Positions 57,775 to 64,000 of a DNA stretch of 64,000 nt are shown piece by piece (position 1 is the stretch's first letter; the number at the start of each line of letters is the position of its first letter). The translations under genes and the position numbers were made by a program. Under the pieces are notes generated by a model. It was given only the letters and a program-made list of their open reading frames with translations, made no database searches and was not told where the DNA came from. The stretch lies in NCBI RefSeq assembly GCF_014649755.1, contig NZ_BMTQ01000015.1:124001-188000 (forward strand). Direction: 5' to 3'. The stretch is from Streptomyces litmocidini (lineage in GTDB: Bacteria; Actinomycetota; Actinomycetes; Streptomycetales; Streptomycetaceae).

Positions 57775-58503
57775 TCAGCCGACCTGGTCGGACGCCGAGA
57801 CCCGGAGGGCCTCCAGACCGGTCGTGGCGAGCAGATCGGCGATCAGTTCCTCGGAACCGCAGACGTACGTACTGGCCAGGTCGGTGTCGCCGCCCACGCA
57901 CCAGGCGCGGTCCTGCGGCCACCACAGGTCGGGCAGTTCGGCGAACGCCTCCAGGAGTTCGGGGGACACGGCGTCGGCCAGCGTTCCGGACAGCAGGATC
58001 TCGTCCCTCTCCGGAGTCGGGAACGTGGGAATCCCGTCCCAGTCCCAGCGGCCGTACCCGTGCCACAGGCCGTACCAGCAGTGGTCCGGGGTGCCTGTGT
58101 GGCGCGCGAGGACGGGGATCAGGACGCGCGCCACGCCGACGGGCGTGGGGCCTTCGCCGGGGCCCTCGTCCCACACCCCGGGCAGGCCGTGGTCCCCGCC
58201 GTTCTGGTGGAACGGCTCCACTCCGATCACCTCGTGCCAGTTCGTCAGCGGCCCGACCCTCCGCCCGTACGCGGCGGCCACGGTGTCCCAGCGGACCGGA
58301 CGCCCGTCGAGCTCCGCGGGGTGCAGCACCCGGGCGTACGCCGGGAAGCCGGGCGCGGCGACGCCGGCGACCGTGCCGAAGTCGCCGTACCCGGGGCGGC
58401 GCTCGGTCAGCCAGCGCGCCGGACCGAGGTCCTCGTCCTCGACGCGCAGGCGCCCGTACGGCATGGGGCCGGGTTCACTGCCCAGGTGCGTCCATCCGTC
58501 CAT
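57775..58503 (-). CDS. Uncharacterised Trp-rich protein
   Basis: 242 residues. No signal peptide or membrane helix. Rich in Trp, Gly, Pro and acidic residues: LTNWHEVIGVEPF, DHCWYGLWHGYGRWDWDG, LPDLWWPQDRAWCVGGD. The last resembles a conserved actinobacterial hypothetical family. Alpha/beta with many aromatics; possibly a sugar- or nucleotide-related enzyme, but I recognise no catalytic motif. The start ATG 58503 is the first at which conserved sequence begins; it lacks a good ribosome site. Convergent with the ArsR gene. Confidence 0.6.
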   Translation of the reverse strand: MDGWTHLGSEPGPMPYGRLRVEDEDLGPARWLTERRPGYGDFGTVAGVAAPGFPAYARVLHPAELDGRPVRWDTVAAAYGRRVGPLTNWHEVIGVEPFHQNGGDHGLPGVWDEGPGEGPTPVGVARVLIPVLARHTGTPDHCWYGLWHGYGRWDWDGIPTFPTPERDEILLSGTLADAVSPELLEAFAELPDLWWPQDRAWCVGGDTDLASTYVCGSEELIADLLATTGLEALRVSASDQVG

Positions 58504-58621
58504 GCGCACAGTCTGCCCCCCCGGGTCTCCCCGCCGCCCCCTTGGGCCACCAAGGTCGTCGGCCCGGTCGTGAGCGCCGCGTCGCCGGGCGGGGGCGGAC
58601 GGCGGGGTTACGGTCGGCGGC

Positions 58622-59815
58622 ATGGTTGGTGATCGTCAAGGATGGCTCCGGTGTCTGCTCGCCGGGGCCGTGTTCGTCGTGGGGATGACCGGCACCACGC
58701 TGCCGACTCCGCTCTACCCCCTCTACCAGGAGAAGTTCGGGTTCTCCGAGCTGACGGTGACCGTCGTGTACGCCGTGTACGCCTTCGGCGTCATCGGCGT
58801 GCTGCTGCTCGCGGGCAACGCCTCGGACGGCGTCGGCAGGCGGCCGACCCTGTTCTGGGGGCTCGGGTTCGCGGCGGCGAGCGCCGTCTGCTTCCTGTGC
58901 GCCGACGGGCTGGGCTGGCTGTACGCGGGCCGGCTGCTGTCGGGCCTGTCGGCCGGCCTGTTCACCGGGGCCGCGACCGCGTACGTCATGGACCTCGCCC
59001 CGCCCGGCGGCCAGTCCCGGGCGACGTTCGTGGCGACGGCCGCGAACATGGGCGGGCTGGGCTGCGGGCCCCTGCTCGCCGGGCTGCTCGCGGAGTACGC
59101 GCCGGAACCGCTGCTGCTCCCGTTCGCCGTCCACCTCGCCCTGGTCGCCGTGTCGGCGGTCGTCCTCCTGCGGCTGCCGGAGACCGTACGGGATCCCCGG
59201 CCGCTGACCACCGTACGGCCACAACGGCCGGCCCTGCCCGCGGAGGTGCGCCCGGTGTTCGTGCCGGCGGCCACCGCCTCCTTCGCCGGGTTCGCCCTGT
59301 TCGGGCTGTTCACCTCGGTCAGCCCCGCCTTCCTCGGCCGTTTCCTGCACGTGGACAACCACGCGGTGAGCGGACTGGTCGTCGCGCTGGCCTTCTTCGC
59401 CTCCACCGCCGGGCAGCTCGCCGTCGGCCGCTTCGGGGTGTCCCGGTCCCTGCCGCTGGGCTGCGCCGTGCTCTTCGCCGGGCTGGCCTTCCTGGCCGGG
59501 GCGCTCTCCGCGGAACTGCTGGTGCTCGTGGTCCTCGCCGCCGTCGTCGGCGGGATCGGCCAGGGGCTCTCGTTCCGCGCGGCGATGTCCGCCGTCGCCG
59601 CGGCCGCCCCGGTGGAGCGGCGTGCGGCGGTGATCTCGGCCCTGTTCCTGGTCGCCTACACGGGAATCTCGATCCCCGTCATCGGGGTCGGCCTCCTGAC
59701 CGGGCCACTGGGCCTGGAGGAGGCGGGCCTGGTGTTCACCGGCTGCATGCTGGTGCTGGTCACGTCGGCCGCGGTCTACCTGCTGCGGCGGCCGGTGCGG
59801 ACGGGAGAACGGTGA
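58622..59815 (+). CDS. MFS transporter
   Basis: 397 residues with twelve predicted membrane helices. MFS features include VVGMTGTTLPTPLYPLYQ at the N-terminus, motif A-like ASDGVGRRPTLFWGLGF, and the central loop PETVRDPRP. Export of a small molecule is likely. The TACGGT box (58609-58614) ends 7 bases before ATG 58622 and no ribosome site is seen, so the mRNA is probably leaderless. Convergent with the GNAT gene. Confidence 0.92.
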   Translation: MVGDRQGWLRCLLAGAVFVVGMTGTTLPTPLYPLYQEKFGFSELTVTVVYAVYAFGVIGVLLLAGNASDGVGRRPTLFWGLGFAAASAVCFLCADGLGWLYAGRLLSGLSAGLFTGAATAYVMDLAPPGGQSRATFVATAANMGGLGCGPLLAGLLAEYAPEPLLLPFAVHLALVAVSAVVLLRLPETVRDPRPLTTVRPQRPALPAEVRPVFVPAATASFAGFALFGLFTSVSPAFLGRFLHVDNHAVSGLVVALAFFASTAGQLAVGRFGVSRSLPLGCAVLFAGLAFLAGALSAELLVLVVLAAVVGGIGQGLSFRAAMSAVAAAAPVERRAAVISALFLVAYTGISIPVIGVGLLTGPLGLEEAGLVFTGCMLVLVTSAAVYLLRRPVRTGER

Positions 59816-59855
59816 GACCCCCGGTCCGCCCGGCGATCGCCGGCCGCGGCCGTCC

Positions 59856-60389
59856 TCACATGGGGAGCGAGAGCAGACGGACCTCTCCCGGGGGCCAGGT
59901 CACGCCGTCGCGCAGGGGCGTCCACATGGTCCGCAACGGCATGACCACGGCTCCCCCGGGTTGCTCGACGTGGACGTCCCGGTCGAGGGCCCGCCAGCCG
60001 AGCCGCTCGTAGAGGGGGACGAGCGGAGGACGGCAGAAGAGGAGCCCGTGCCGTGGCCCCAGCGTCCGCGCGTGGTCCACGGCCGCCGATACGACCGCCC
60101 GCGCCAGCCCGTGTCCGCGCAGGTCGGGGGCGACCGCCACACCGCCGAGGCCCACCGCCGGGGTGTCGACGCCGTCGATCGACAGGGGAAGCCGCAGCAG
60201 GCCGGCGTGGGCGACGAGGCGGCCGTTCCGTCTGATGCCGAAGTGGTCCTCCTTGGGCAGCCAGGTCAACCCGGCGTCCGCGACGCCGAAGGGGTCGGGG
60301 CCGTCGCCGAGCATCTCGTTCTGCTCGGCCTTCGTGTACTCCGCGAGCCGCACCACGGCCGGGGGCGCGGGGAAGTGGCGATCCGTCAT
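59856..60389 (-). CDS. GNAT family N-acetyltransferase
   Basis: 177 residues. GNAT motif A in LGGVAVAPDLRGHGLARAVVSAAVDHAR (RGHGLA), followed by LLFCRPPLVPLYERLGWRALDRDVHVEQP. The N-terminus contains KAEQNEMLGDGPDPFG. Likely acetylates a small-molecule amine. ATG 60389 precedes TDRHFP. It has no partner in an operon. Confidence 0.85.
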   Translation of the reverse strand: MTDRHFPAPPAVVRLAEYTKAEQNEMLGDGPDPFGVADAGLTWLPKEDHFGIRRNGRLVAHAGLLRLPLSIDGVDTPAVGLGGVAVAPDLRGHGLARAVVSAAVDHARTLGPRHGLLFCRPPLVPLYERLGWRALDRDVHVEQPGGAVVMPLRTMWTPLRDGVTWPPGEVRLLSLPM

Positions 60390-60397
60390 CCCGCCAT

Positions 60398-60772
60398 GGT
60401 CCCGCACCGGCCCGTCCCTGGTCGGGTGAGGGCCGGGCCCTGGCCCGCCGAGGGACGGGCGGCGTGCGGCGTCCTCCCCGGCGGTGGAACCGCACGGTGC
60501 CGGAGTGCGTCCCCTCCCCGGCCGGCCCCCGCCGTCCTCCGCTCCGACGACACGGGGCACCTGCCCGAAGAGCCGCGCTGGAACGGCTTCCCTCCCGAGC
60601 TTTCCGTCCGACGCGGTGACGGCCTTCCTCTGCCGGGTAGGGGCGGGCCGGGAGGCGTGGTCCGGAGCCGACCGGTCCGGATCGTGGTCACCCAAGGCCC
60701 TTGCCCGGGACCGCCGCAGTCACCATGATCATCGAGAAGAGACGCAAACCCCTGAAAGGTTCTGAGCCCATC
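60398..60772. other. Gene-free region
   Basis: 375 bases between the GNAT and VOC genes (divergent promoters). No credible gene. An ATG at 60725 is in frame with the VOC gene but lacks a ribosome site. No strong dyad noticed. Confidence 0.4.
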
Positions 60773-61159
60773 ATGCGAGTCAAAGCCTTCGACCACCTGG
60801 TGCTCAACGTGACCGACGTCGACAAGGCCCTCGAGTTCTACACCGGCGCCCTGGGCCTCGCCCCCGAGCGCGTCGAGGAGTGGCGGGCCGGCGAGGTGTC
60901 GTTCCCCTCCGTACGCATAGACGAGCACACCGTGATCGACCTCTTCTCCCGTCCGCGGGGCGAGTCCAACGTCGACCACATCTGTCTGGTCGTCGACCCC
61001 CTGGACTGGCAGGAGGTCATCGACTCCGGCACGTTCGACGTCCTGGAGGGCCCGGTCCCGCGCTGGGGCGCACGCGGCTCCGCCCAGTCGGTCTACGTGA
61101 AGGACCCCGACGGCAACACGGTCGAACTGCGCTGGTACCCGCAGGACGTCGAGGACTGA
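60773..61159 (+). CDS. VOC (glyoxalase/dioxygenase) family protein
   Basis: 128 residues. Two babbbeta units: FDHLVLNVTDVDKALEFYTGALGL and HICLVVDPLDWQEVIDSG, metal ligands plausible at His8 and Glu121 in NTVELRWYP. VOC proteins isomerise, open rings or bind drugs (for example bleomycin or fosfomycin resistance). ATG 60773 begins the domain; AAAGG is about 15 bases upstream. The substrate is unknown. Confidence 0.88.
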   Translation: MRVKAFDHLVLNVTDVDKALEFYTGALGLAPERVEEWRAGEVSFPSVRIDEHTVIDLFSRPRGESNVDHICLVVDPLDWQEVIDSGTFDVLEGPVPRWGARGSAQSVYVKDPDGNTVELRWYPQDVED

Positions 61160-61333
61160 GCCGCACCCGCCGGTCCCGCGCGTGCCGGCCGGGCGAACGG
61201 GCCCTGCGCCCGACCGGCCGGACGTGTCCGGTGGGTCACAGCACGGGGATCCGGGGACAGCCGGCTCCCCCGCCCGCTAACGTACCGGCGAGTAGCAAGT
61301 GGGGCAGTCCCACGGGTGCGAGGGGAGCGGGCC

Positions 61334-61819
61334 ATGGACCGGCAGTGGAGCCTTGAGGAGAGCACGGTCGTCGACGCGCCGCCGGCGGTGGTCTACCGGT
61401 TGGTGTCGGACCTGCGGAACATGGGGCGGTGGAGCCCCGAGTGCCGGTCCGTGTGGGTGTTGCGCCCTCCGGTCCGCACCGGCTCCCGGTTCATCGGGTT
61501 CAACCGGCGCGGGCCTTTCCTCTGGCCGACCGTCGGACGGGTGGCCCGGATGAGTCCGGACAGCGAGTTCGTCTTCGACATCAGCGTCTTCGGGCTCCCG
61601 ATCGCCCGCTGGGGCTACCGGTTCGAACCGGAGGGCGCGGGGACGCGGCTCACCGAGTTCTGGCAGGACCTGCGGACCGACGGGTACCGGGCCCGGGCCG
61701 CCGACCTGCTCGGAACGGTCTTCGCGGGGACGAACCCGGCCCGGCGGGTCGCGCTCAACCGGGCCGGGATGCGCACCACGCTCGAACGCATCGCGAGGAC
61801 CGCGACGGCCGGCGCCTGA
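61334..61819 (+). CDS. SRPBCC family protein
   Basis: 161 residues. START-like fold: SLEESTVVDAPPAVVYRLVSDLRNMGRWSPECRSVW at the N-terminus, FVFDISVFGLPIARWGYRFEPEGAGTRLTEFWQD, C-terminal helix NRAGMRTTLERIAR. Polyketide cyclase/Bet v1-like proteins of this kind bind hydrophobic small molecules. GGGGAG lies 6 bases before ATG 61334. A single gene. Confidence 0.9.
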   Translation: MDRQWSLEESTVVDAPPAVVYRLVSDLRNMGRWSPECRSVWVLRPPVRTGSRFIGFNRRGPFLWPTVGRVARMSPDSEFVFDISVFGLPIARWGYRFEPEGAGTRLTEFWQDLRTDGYRARAADLLGTVFAGTNPARRVALNRAGMRTTLERIARTATAGA

Positions 61820-61877
61820 TCGCCCGGGCGATCAGGCGCCCCGGCGGGCCGGACGCCGACCGTCTGCCGACGGGGGC

Positions 61878-62279
61878 CTACGACTCCCGCGTGCGCCGGC
61901 CGGAGAGGGCCCGGCCCAGGTCCAGCACGCTCAGACCGAACATCAGGACGCCCAGGGGGACGTGGAGGGACGGCTCGTGCGCGATGCCCAGCACCACCTG
62001 CACCGAGGCGAGGACCAGGAAGCCGGTCGCGTACAGGACGGGTCGGGGCGAGCCGCCGCCCGGCTTCCAGGCGAGGACCGCCGCCAGCACGTACAGCATC
62101 GTGGCGCCGTACATCACGCGCGCTCCGACGCCGTGCAGCAACTCGCCCCGAGGCGAGGTCAGAAGCAGTCCTGCGGTGGCTGCCTGGAAGAAGACGGTCA
62201 GGGTCTGGAGGGCGATCGAGACCCGCAGGAACGTGCGGCTGCTGTCCCGTACTGCCGTGGTCTGCGCGGTGGTGGCCAT
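61878..62279 (-). CDS. Four-helix membrane protein
   Basis: 133 residues with four hydrophobic segments (about 20-42, 53-69, 82-103, 108-126). Short loops, with LTSPRGELLHGVGARVMYG between helices 1 and 2. No enzymatic motif. The gene diverges from an ECF41 sigma factor, which often controls a neighbouring gene, so this protein is a candidate target or partner. ATG 62279 has AGAGGACCGAG upstream. Confidence 0.8.
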   Translation of the reverse strand: MATTAQTTAVRDSSRTFLRVSIALQTLTVFFQAATAGLLLTSPRGELLHGVGARVMYGATMLYVLAAVLAWKPGGGSPRPVLYATGFLVLASVQVVLGIAHEPSLHVPLGVLMFGLSVLDLGRALSGRRTRES

Positions 62280-62436
62280 GACTCGGTCCTCTTCTTCTGC
62301 CTCGCGGCGGTGGCTCGGTAGTCTCTCGAACGGTCCGACGACGCGGGCCCGGGAAATGTGAGGTGCCGGAGGTGCCGGAGGAGCGAGATCCACGTCACAC
62401 CGCGAAGGTCCGAGGAAGCAGGGAGCGGCCGCGATC

Positions 62437-63390
62437 ATGAGCGCCCCCGACGAACCGGTGCGCGACGGGACCGAGCCGGACCTCGCCGTGGTCGTCGGCG
62501 AGCGGCGCCGGCTGATCAACCTGGGCTACCGGCTGCTCGGTTCGTCGACCGAGGCCGAGGACGCCGTACAGGAGACGTACGCCCGCTGGTACGCGATGTC
62601 GCCGCGGCAGCGGAAGGCCGTCGAATCGCCGGAGGCCTGGCTGACGACGGTGGCCGGCCGTGTCTGTCTGGACATGCTCGGCTCGGCGCGGTCCCGGCGC
62701 GAGCGCTACGTCGGGGCGTGGATACCGGAGCCGTTGCCCGACCGCGCGGAATGGGGCGGCGGACGGGCGGACGCCGGACGGTCCGGGCCGGCCGACCCCG
62801 CCGACCGGGTCACCCTGGACGAGTCGGTGGACATGGCGTTCCTCGTCGTGCTGGAGTCGATGACACCGGCCGAGCGCGTGGCGTTCGTCCTGCACGACGT
62901 CTTCGCGTACCCCTTCGCCGAGGTCGCCGAGATCGTCGGCCGGTCCCCCGCCGCCTGCAGGCAGTTGGCGTCCTCGGCACGGCGCCGGATCCGCGCGGAG
63001 GGGAGGCCGGCCGGGCCGCCGACCGGACAGGCCGCCCTGGTGCGGGACTTCAAGGAGGCGTGGGAGGCCAAGGACATCAAGGCCCTCGTCGGCCTCCTCG
63101 CCCCCGACGCCACGATGACGGCCGACGGCGGCGGTCTGGTCGGCGCCGTGCTGCGCCCCGTCGAGGGCAGCGCGCTCATCGCCCAGTACGTCGTCCACAT
63201 CGCCGACAAGGCCCCGGGCCTCACGCTCCTCGAGCGCACCGTCAACGGCAGGCCGGGCCTGGTCGCCCAGAACTCGGGGGTCACCGTGACCGTGGCGGCG
63301 TTCGACCTCGCCGACGGCCGCATCAGCCGCATCTGGGCGGTCCGGAACCCGGAGAAGCTCCAGGCGTGGAGGGACGACGCGGCGCATTGA
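62437..63390 (+). CDS. sigJ: ECF41-type sigma factor (SigJ-like) with SnoaL-like C-terminus
   Basis: 317 residues. Sigma region 2 at about 20-85 (LGYRLLGSSTEAEDAVQETYARWYAM), region 4 at about 140-190 (RVAFVLHDVFAYPFAEVAEIVGRSPAACRQLASSARRRI). The linker between them has the WIPEPLPD motif; the C-terminal NTF2/SnoaL-like domain (about 205-300) contains the DGGG and NPEKL motifs that modulate activity in this class. ECF41 sigma factors lack a separate anti-sigma and are self-controlled by this domain. ATG 62437 lies 158 bases from the divergent membrane gene. Confidence 0.93.
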   Translation: MSAPDEPVRDGTEPDLAVVVGERRRLINLGYRLLGSSTEAEDAVQETYARWYAMSPRQRKAVESPEAWLTTVAGRVCLDMLGSARSRRERYVGAWIPEPLPDRAEWGGGRADAGRSGPADPADRVTLDESVDMAFLVVLESMTPAERVAFVLHDVFAYPFAEVAEIVGRSPAACRQLASSARRRIRAEGRPAGPPTGQAALVRDFKEAWEAKDIKALVGLLAPDATMTADGGGLVGAVLRPVEGSALIAQYVVHIADKAPGLTLLERTVNGRPGLVAQNSGVTVTVAAFDLADGRISRIWAVRNPEKLQAWRDDAAH

Positions 63391-63424
63391 GCCGTGGCCG
63401 GGTCGCGGATCGGTTCCCGGACCT

Positions 63425-63448
63425 CCCCGGTGGCCGGATCCACCGGGG
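63425..63448. terminator. Bidirectional hairpin terminator
   Basis: CCCCGGTGG/CCACCGGGG arms (9 bases) with a 6-base loop, 34 bases after sigJ and before the convergent glutaredoxin-like gene end. Confidence 0.75.
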
Positions 63449-63543
63449 ATCACGTCGGCGAGCCGCGTCCGATCGTCACGCTCGTCGGGCCGCCCCTCCT
63501 GCACGTCGGCTTCGCGTCCGTGCGGGCCCCCGGCGGGCCCCGC

Positions 63544-63981
63544 TCACGCGGAGGGGGACAGCCGCTCGCGCACCCAGGCGGGATCGGGGTTGACGAACGG
63601 CCGGCCCGAGACGACGACGGTCGGCACGGTCTCGTCGCCGCCGTTCGCCGCCCGCACCACCGCCGCGCCGGCCGGATCCCGCCAGATGTCGACCCAGTAG
63701 AACTGGCGGGCACGGCGGCCCAGTCGGAGGCGCAGGCGCAGGCAGTACTTGCAGCCGGGCCGCCAGTAGACGATCGGGCGGCCGTCGGCCGCACTGAGGC
63801 GCTGCGCCTCCGACGCTTCCGTGGTCCTCGGGAAGACCAGGGGCGAGTGAGCGACGGCGAGCAGTACGAACAGAAGCAGCAACACCGCGGTTCCCACGGG
63901 TTTCCCGTCGGAGATCGACCCCGCCGCGGCGAGCGAACCGCAGAGCAGGAACAACACCGGCAACATCCAGACACGCCTCAT
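63544..63981 (-). CDS. Membrane-anchored glutaredoxin-like protein
   Basis: 145 residues. Two N-terminal hydrophobic segments (about 5-21 and 31-50) anchor it. The thioredoxin fold then contains VYWRPGCKYC with Cys77 and Cys80 (CxxC), as in mycoredoxin- and glutaredoxin-type proteins, and TVPTVVV with the cis-Pro that fixes the active site. It probably reduces mixed disulfides with mycothiol. ATG 63981 is near the right window edge; little can be said about upstream signals. Convergent with sigJ. Confidence 0.88.
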   Translation of the reverse strand: MRRVWMLPVLFLLCGSLAAAGSISDGKPVGTAVLLLLFVLLAVAHSPLVFPRTTEASEAQRLSAADGRPIVYWRPGCKYCLRLRLRLGRRARQFYWVDIWRDPAGAAVVRAANGGDETVPTVVVSGRPFVNPDPAWVRERLSPSA

Positions 63982-64000
63982 GACGACGCAGGTTACCGAC

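Noticed and set aside
1..64000. tRNA, rRNA, insertion sequence or phage attachment site
   Set aside because: No cloverleaf, transposase, integrase or terminal repeats were recognised by eye; a tRNA scan would be needed to be certain.

Overview
The window reads as chromosomal DNA of a Streptomyces or a close relative. GC content and third-position GC are very high, GTG and TTG starts are common, and several genes look leaderless. The gene families also fit: one Mce lipid-import operon with its ATPase attached, PucR, HxlR and ECF41 regulators, DUF5709, PRC-barrel/DUF2382 and Tat-exported enzymes. I saw no rRNA, tRNA, CRISPR array, insertion sequence or phage module. It looks like a native accessory-to-core stretch of single genes and small operons, many closed by strong GC-rich hairpins.

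Layout. 1-4 kb: a partial SDR, an ECF sigma factor and a photolyase, all on the minus strand, resembling the light-response neighbourhood of Streptomyces. 4-7 kb: a small secreted protein, tandem repeats, and an ABC-F ATPase behind a structured leader with a 9-codon upstream ORF. 6.7-16 kb: single genes, namely an orphan 64-residue peptide, a Tat-exported Asp-nucleophile hydrolase, a coiled-coil/winged-helix protein, prephenate dehydratase, MsrA, a CGNR regulator, a blasticidin-S-deaminase-like enzyme, an MT0933-type antitoxin, a DedA-like protein behind a possible iron box, and a truncated DinB gene. 16-22 kb: a 1407-residue secreted subtilase divergent from a two-HTH regulator. 22-28.5 kb: MFS efflux plus aldo/keto reductase, a GH15 glucosidase, and a Tat-exported sulfatase preceded by a probable leaderless Cys-containing leader peptide.

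28.8-41 kb: a 13-gene minus-strand Mce operon (mkl, yrbEA, yrbEB, mceA-F, then four Mce-associated membrane proteins), almost entirely joined by 4-base overlaps. Divergent from it, 41.6-45 kb holds three consecutive exported Cys-containing proteins and then a PucR-type regulator. 46.5-51 kb has an HxlR/SDR/tautomerase unit and a fatty-acyl-CoA ligase divergent from a second PucR-type regulator. My inference is that 28.8-51 kb is largely a lipid or sterol uptake and activation region, with the exported trio as candidate extracytoplasmic partners of the Mce system.

51-64 kb: small conserved actinobacterial proteins, a solute-binding-protein fold without a signal peptide, a PRC-barrel/DUF2382 stress protein, two GNATs, a quinone reductase divergent from its likely ArsR repressor, an MFS transporter, VOC and SRPBCC proteins, a four-helix membrane protein divergent from an ECF41 (SigJ-type) sigma factor, and a membrane-anchored glutaredoxin-like protein.
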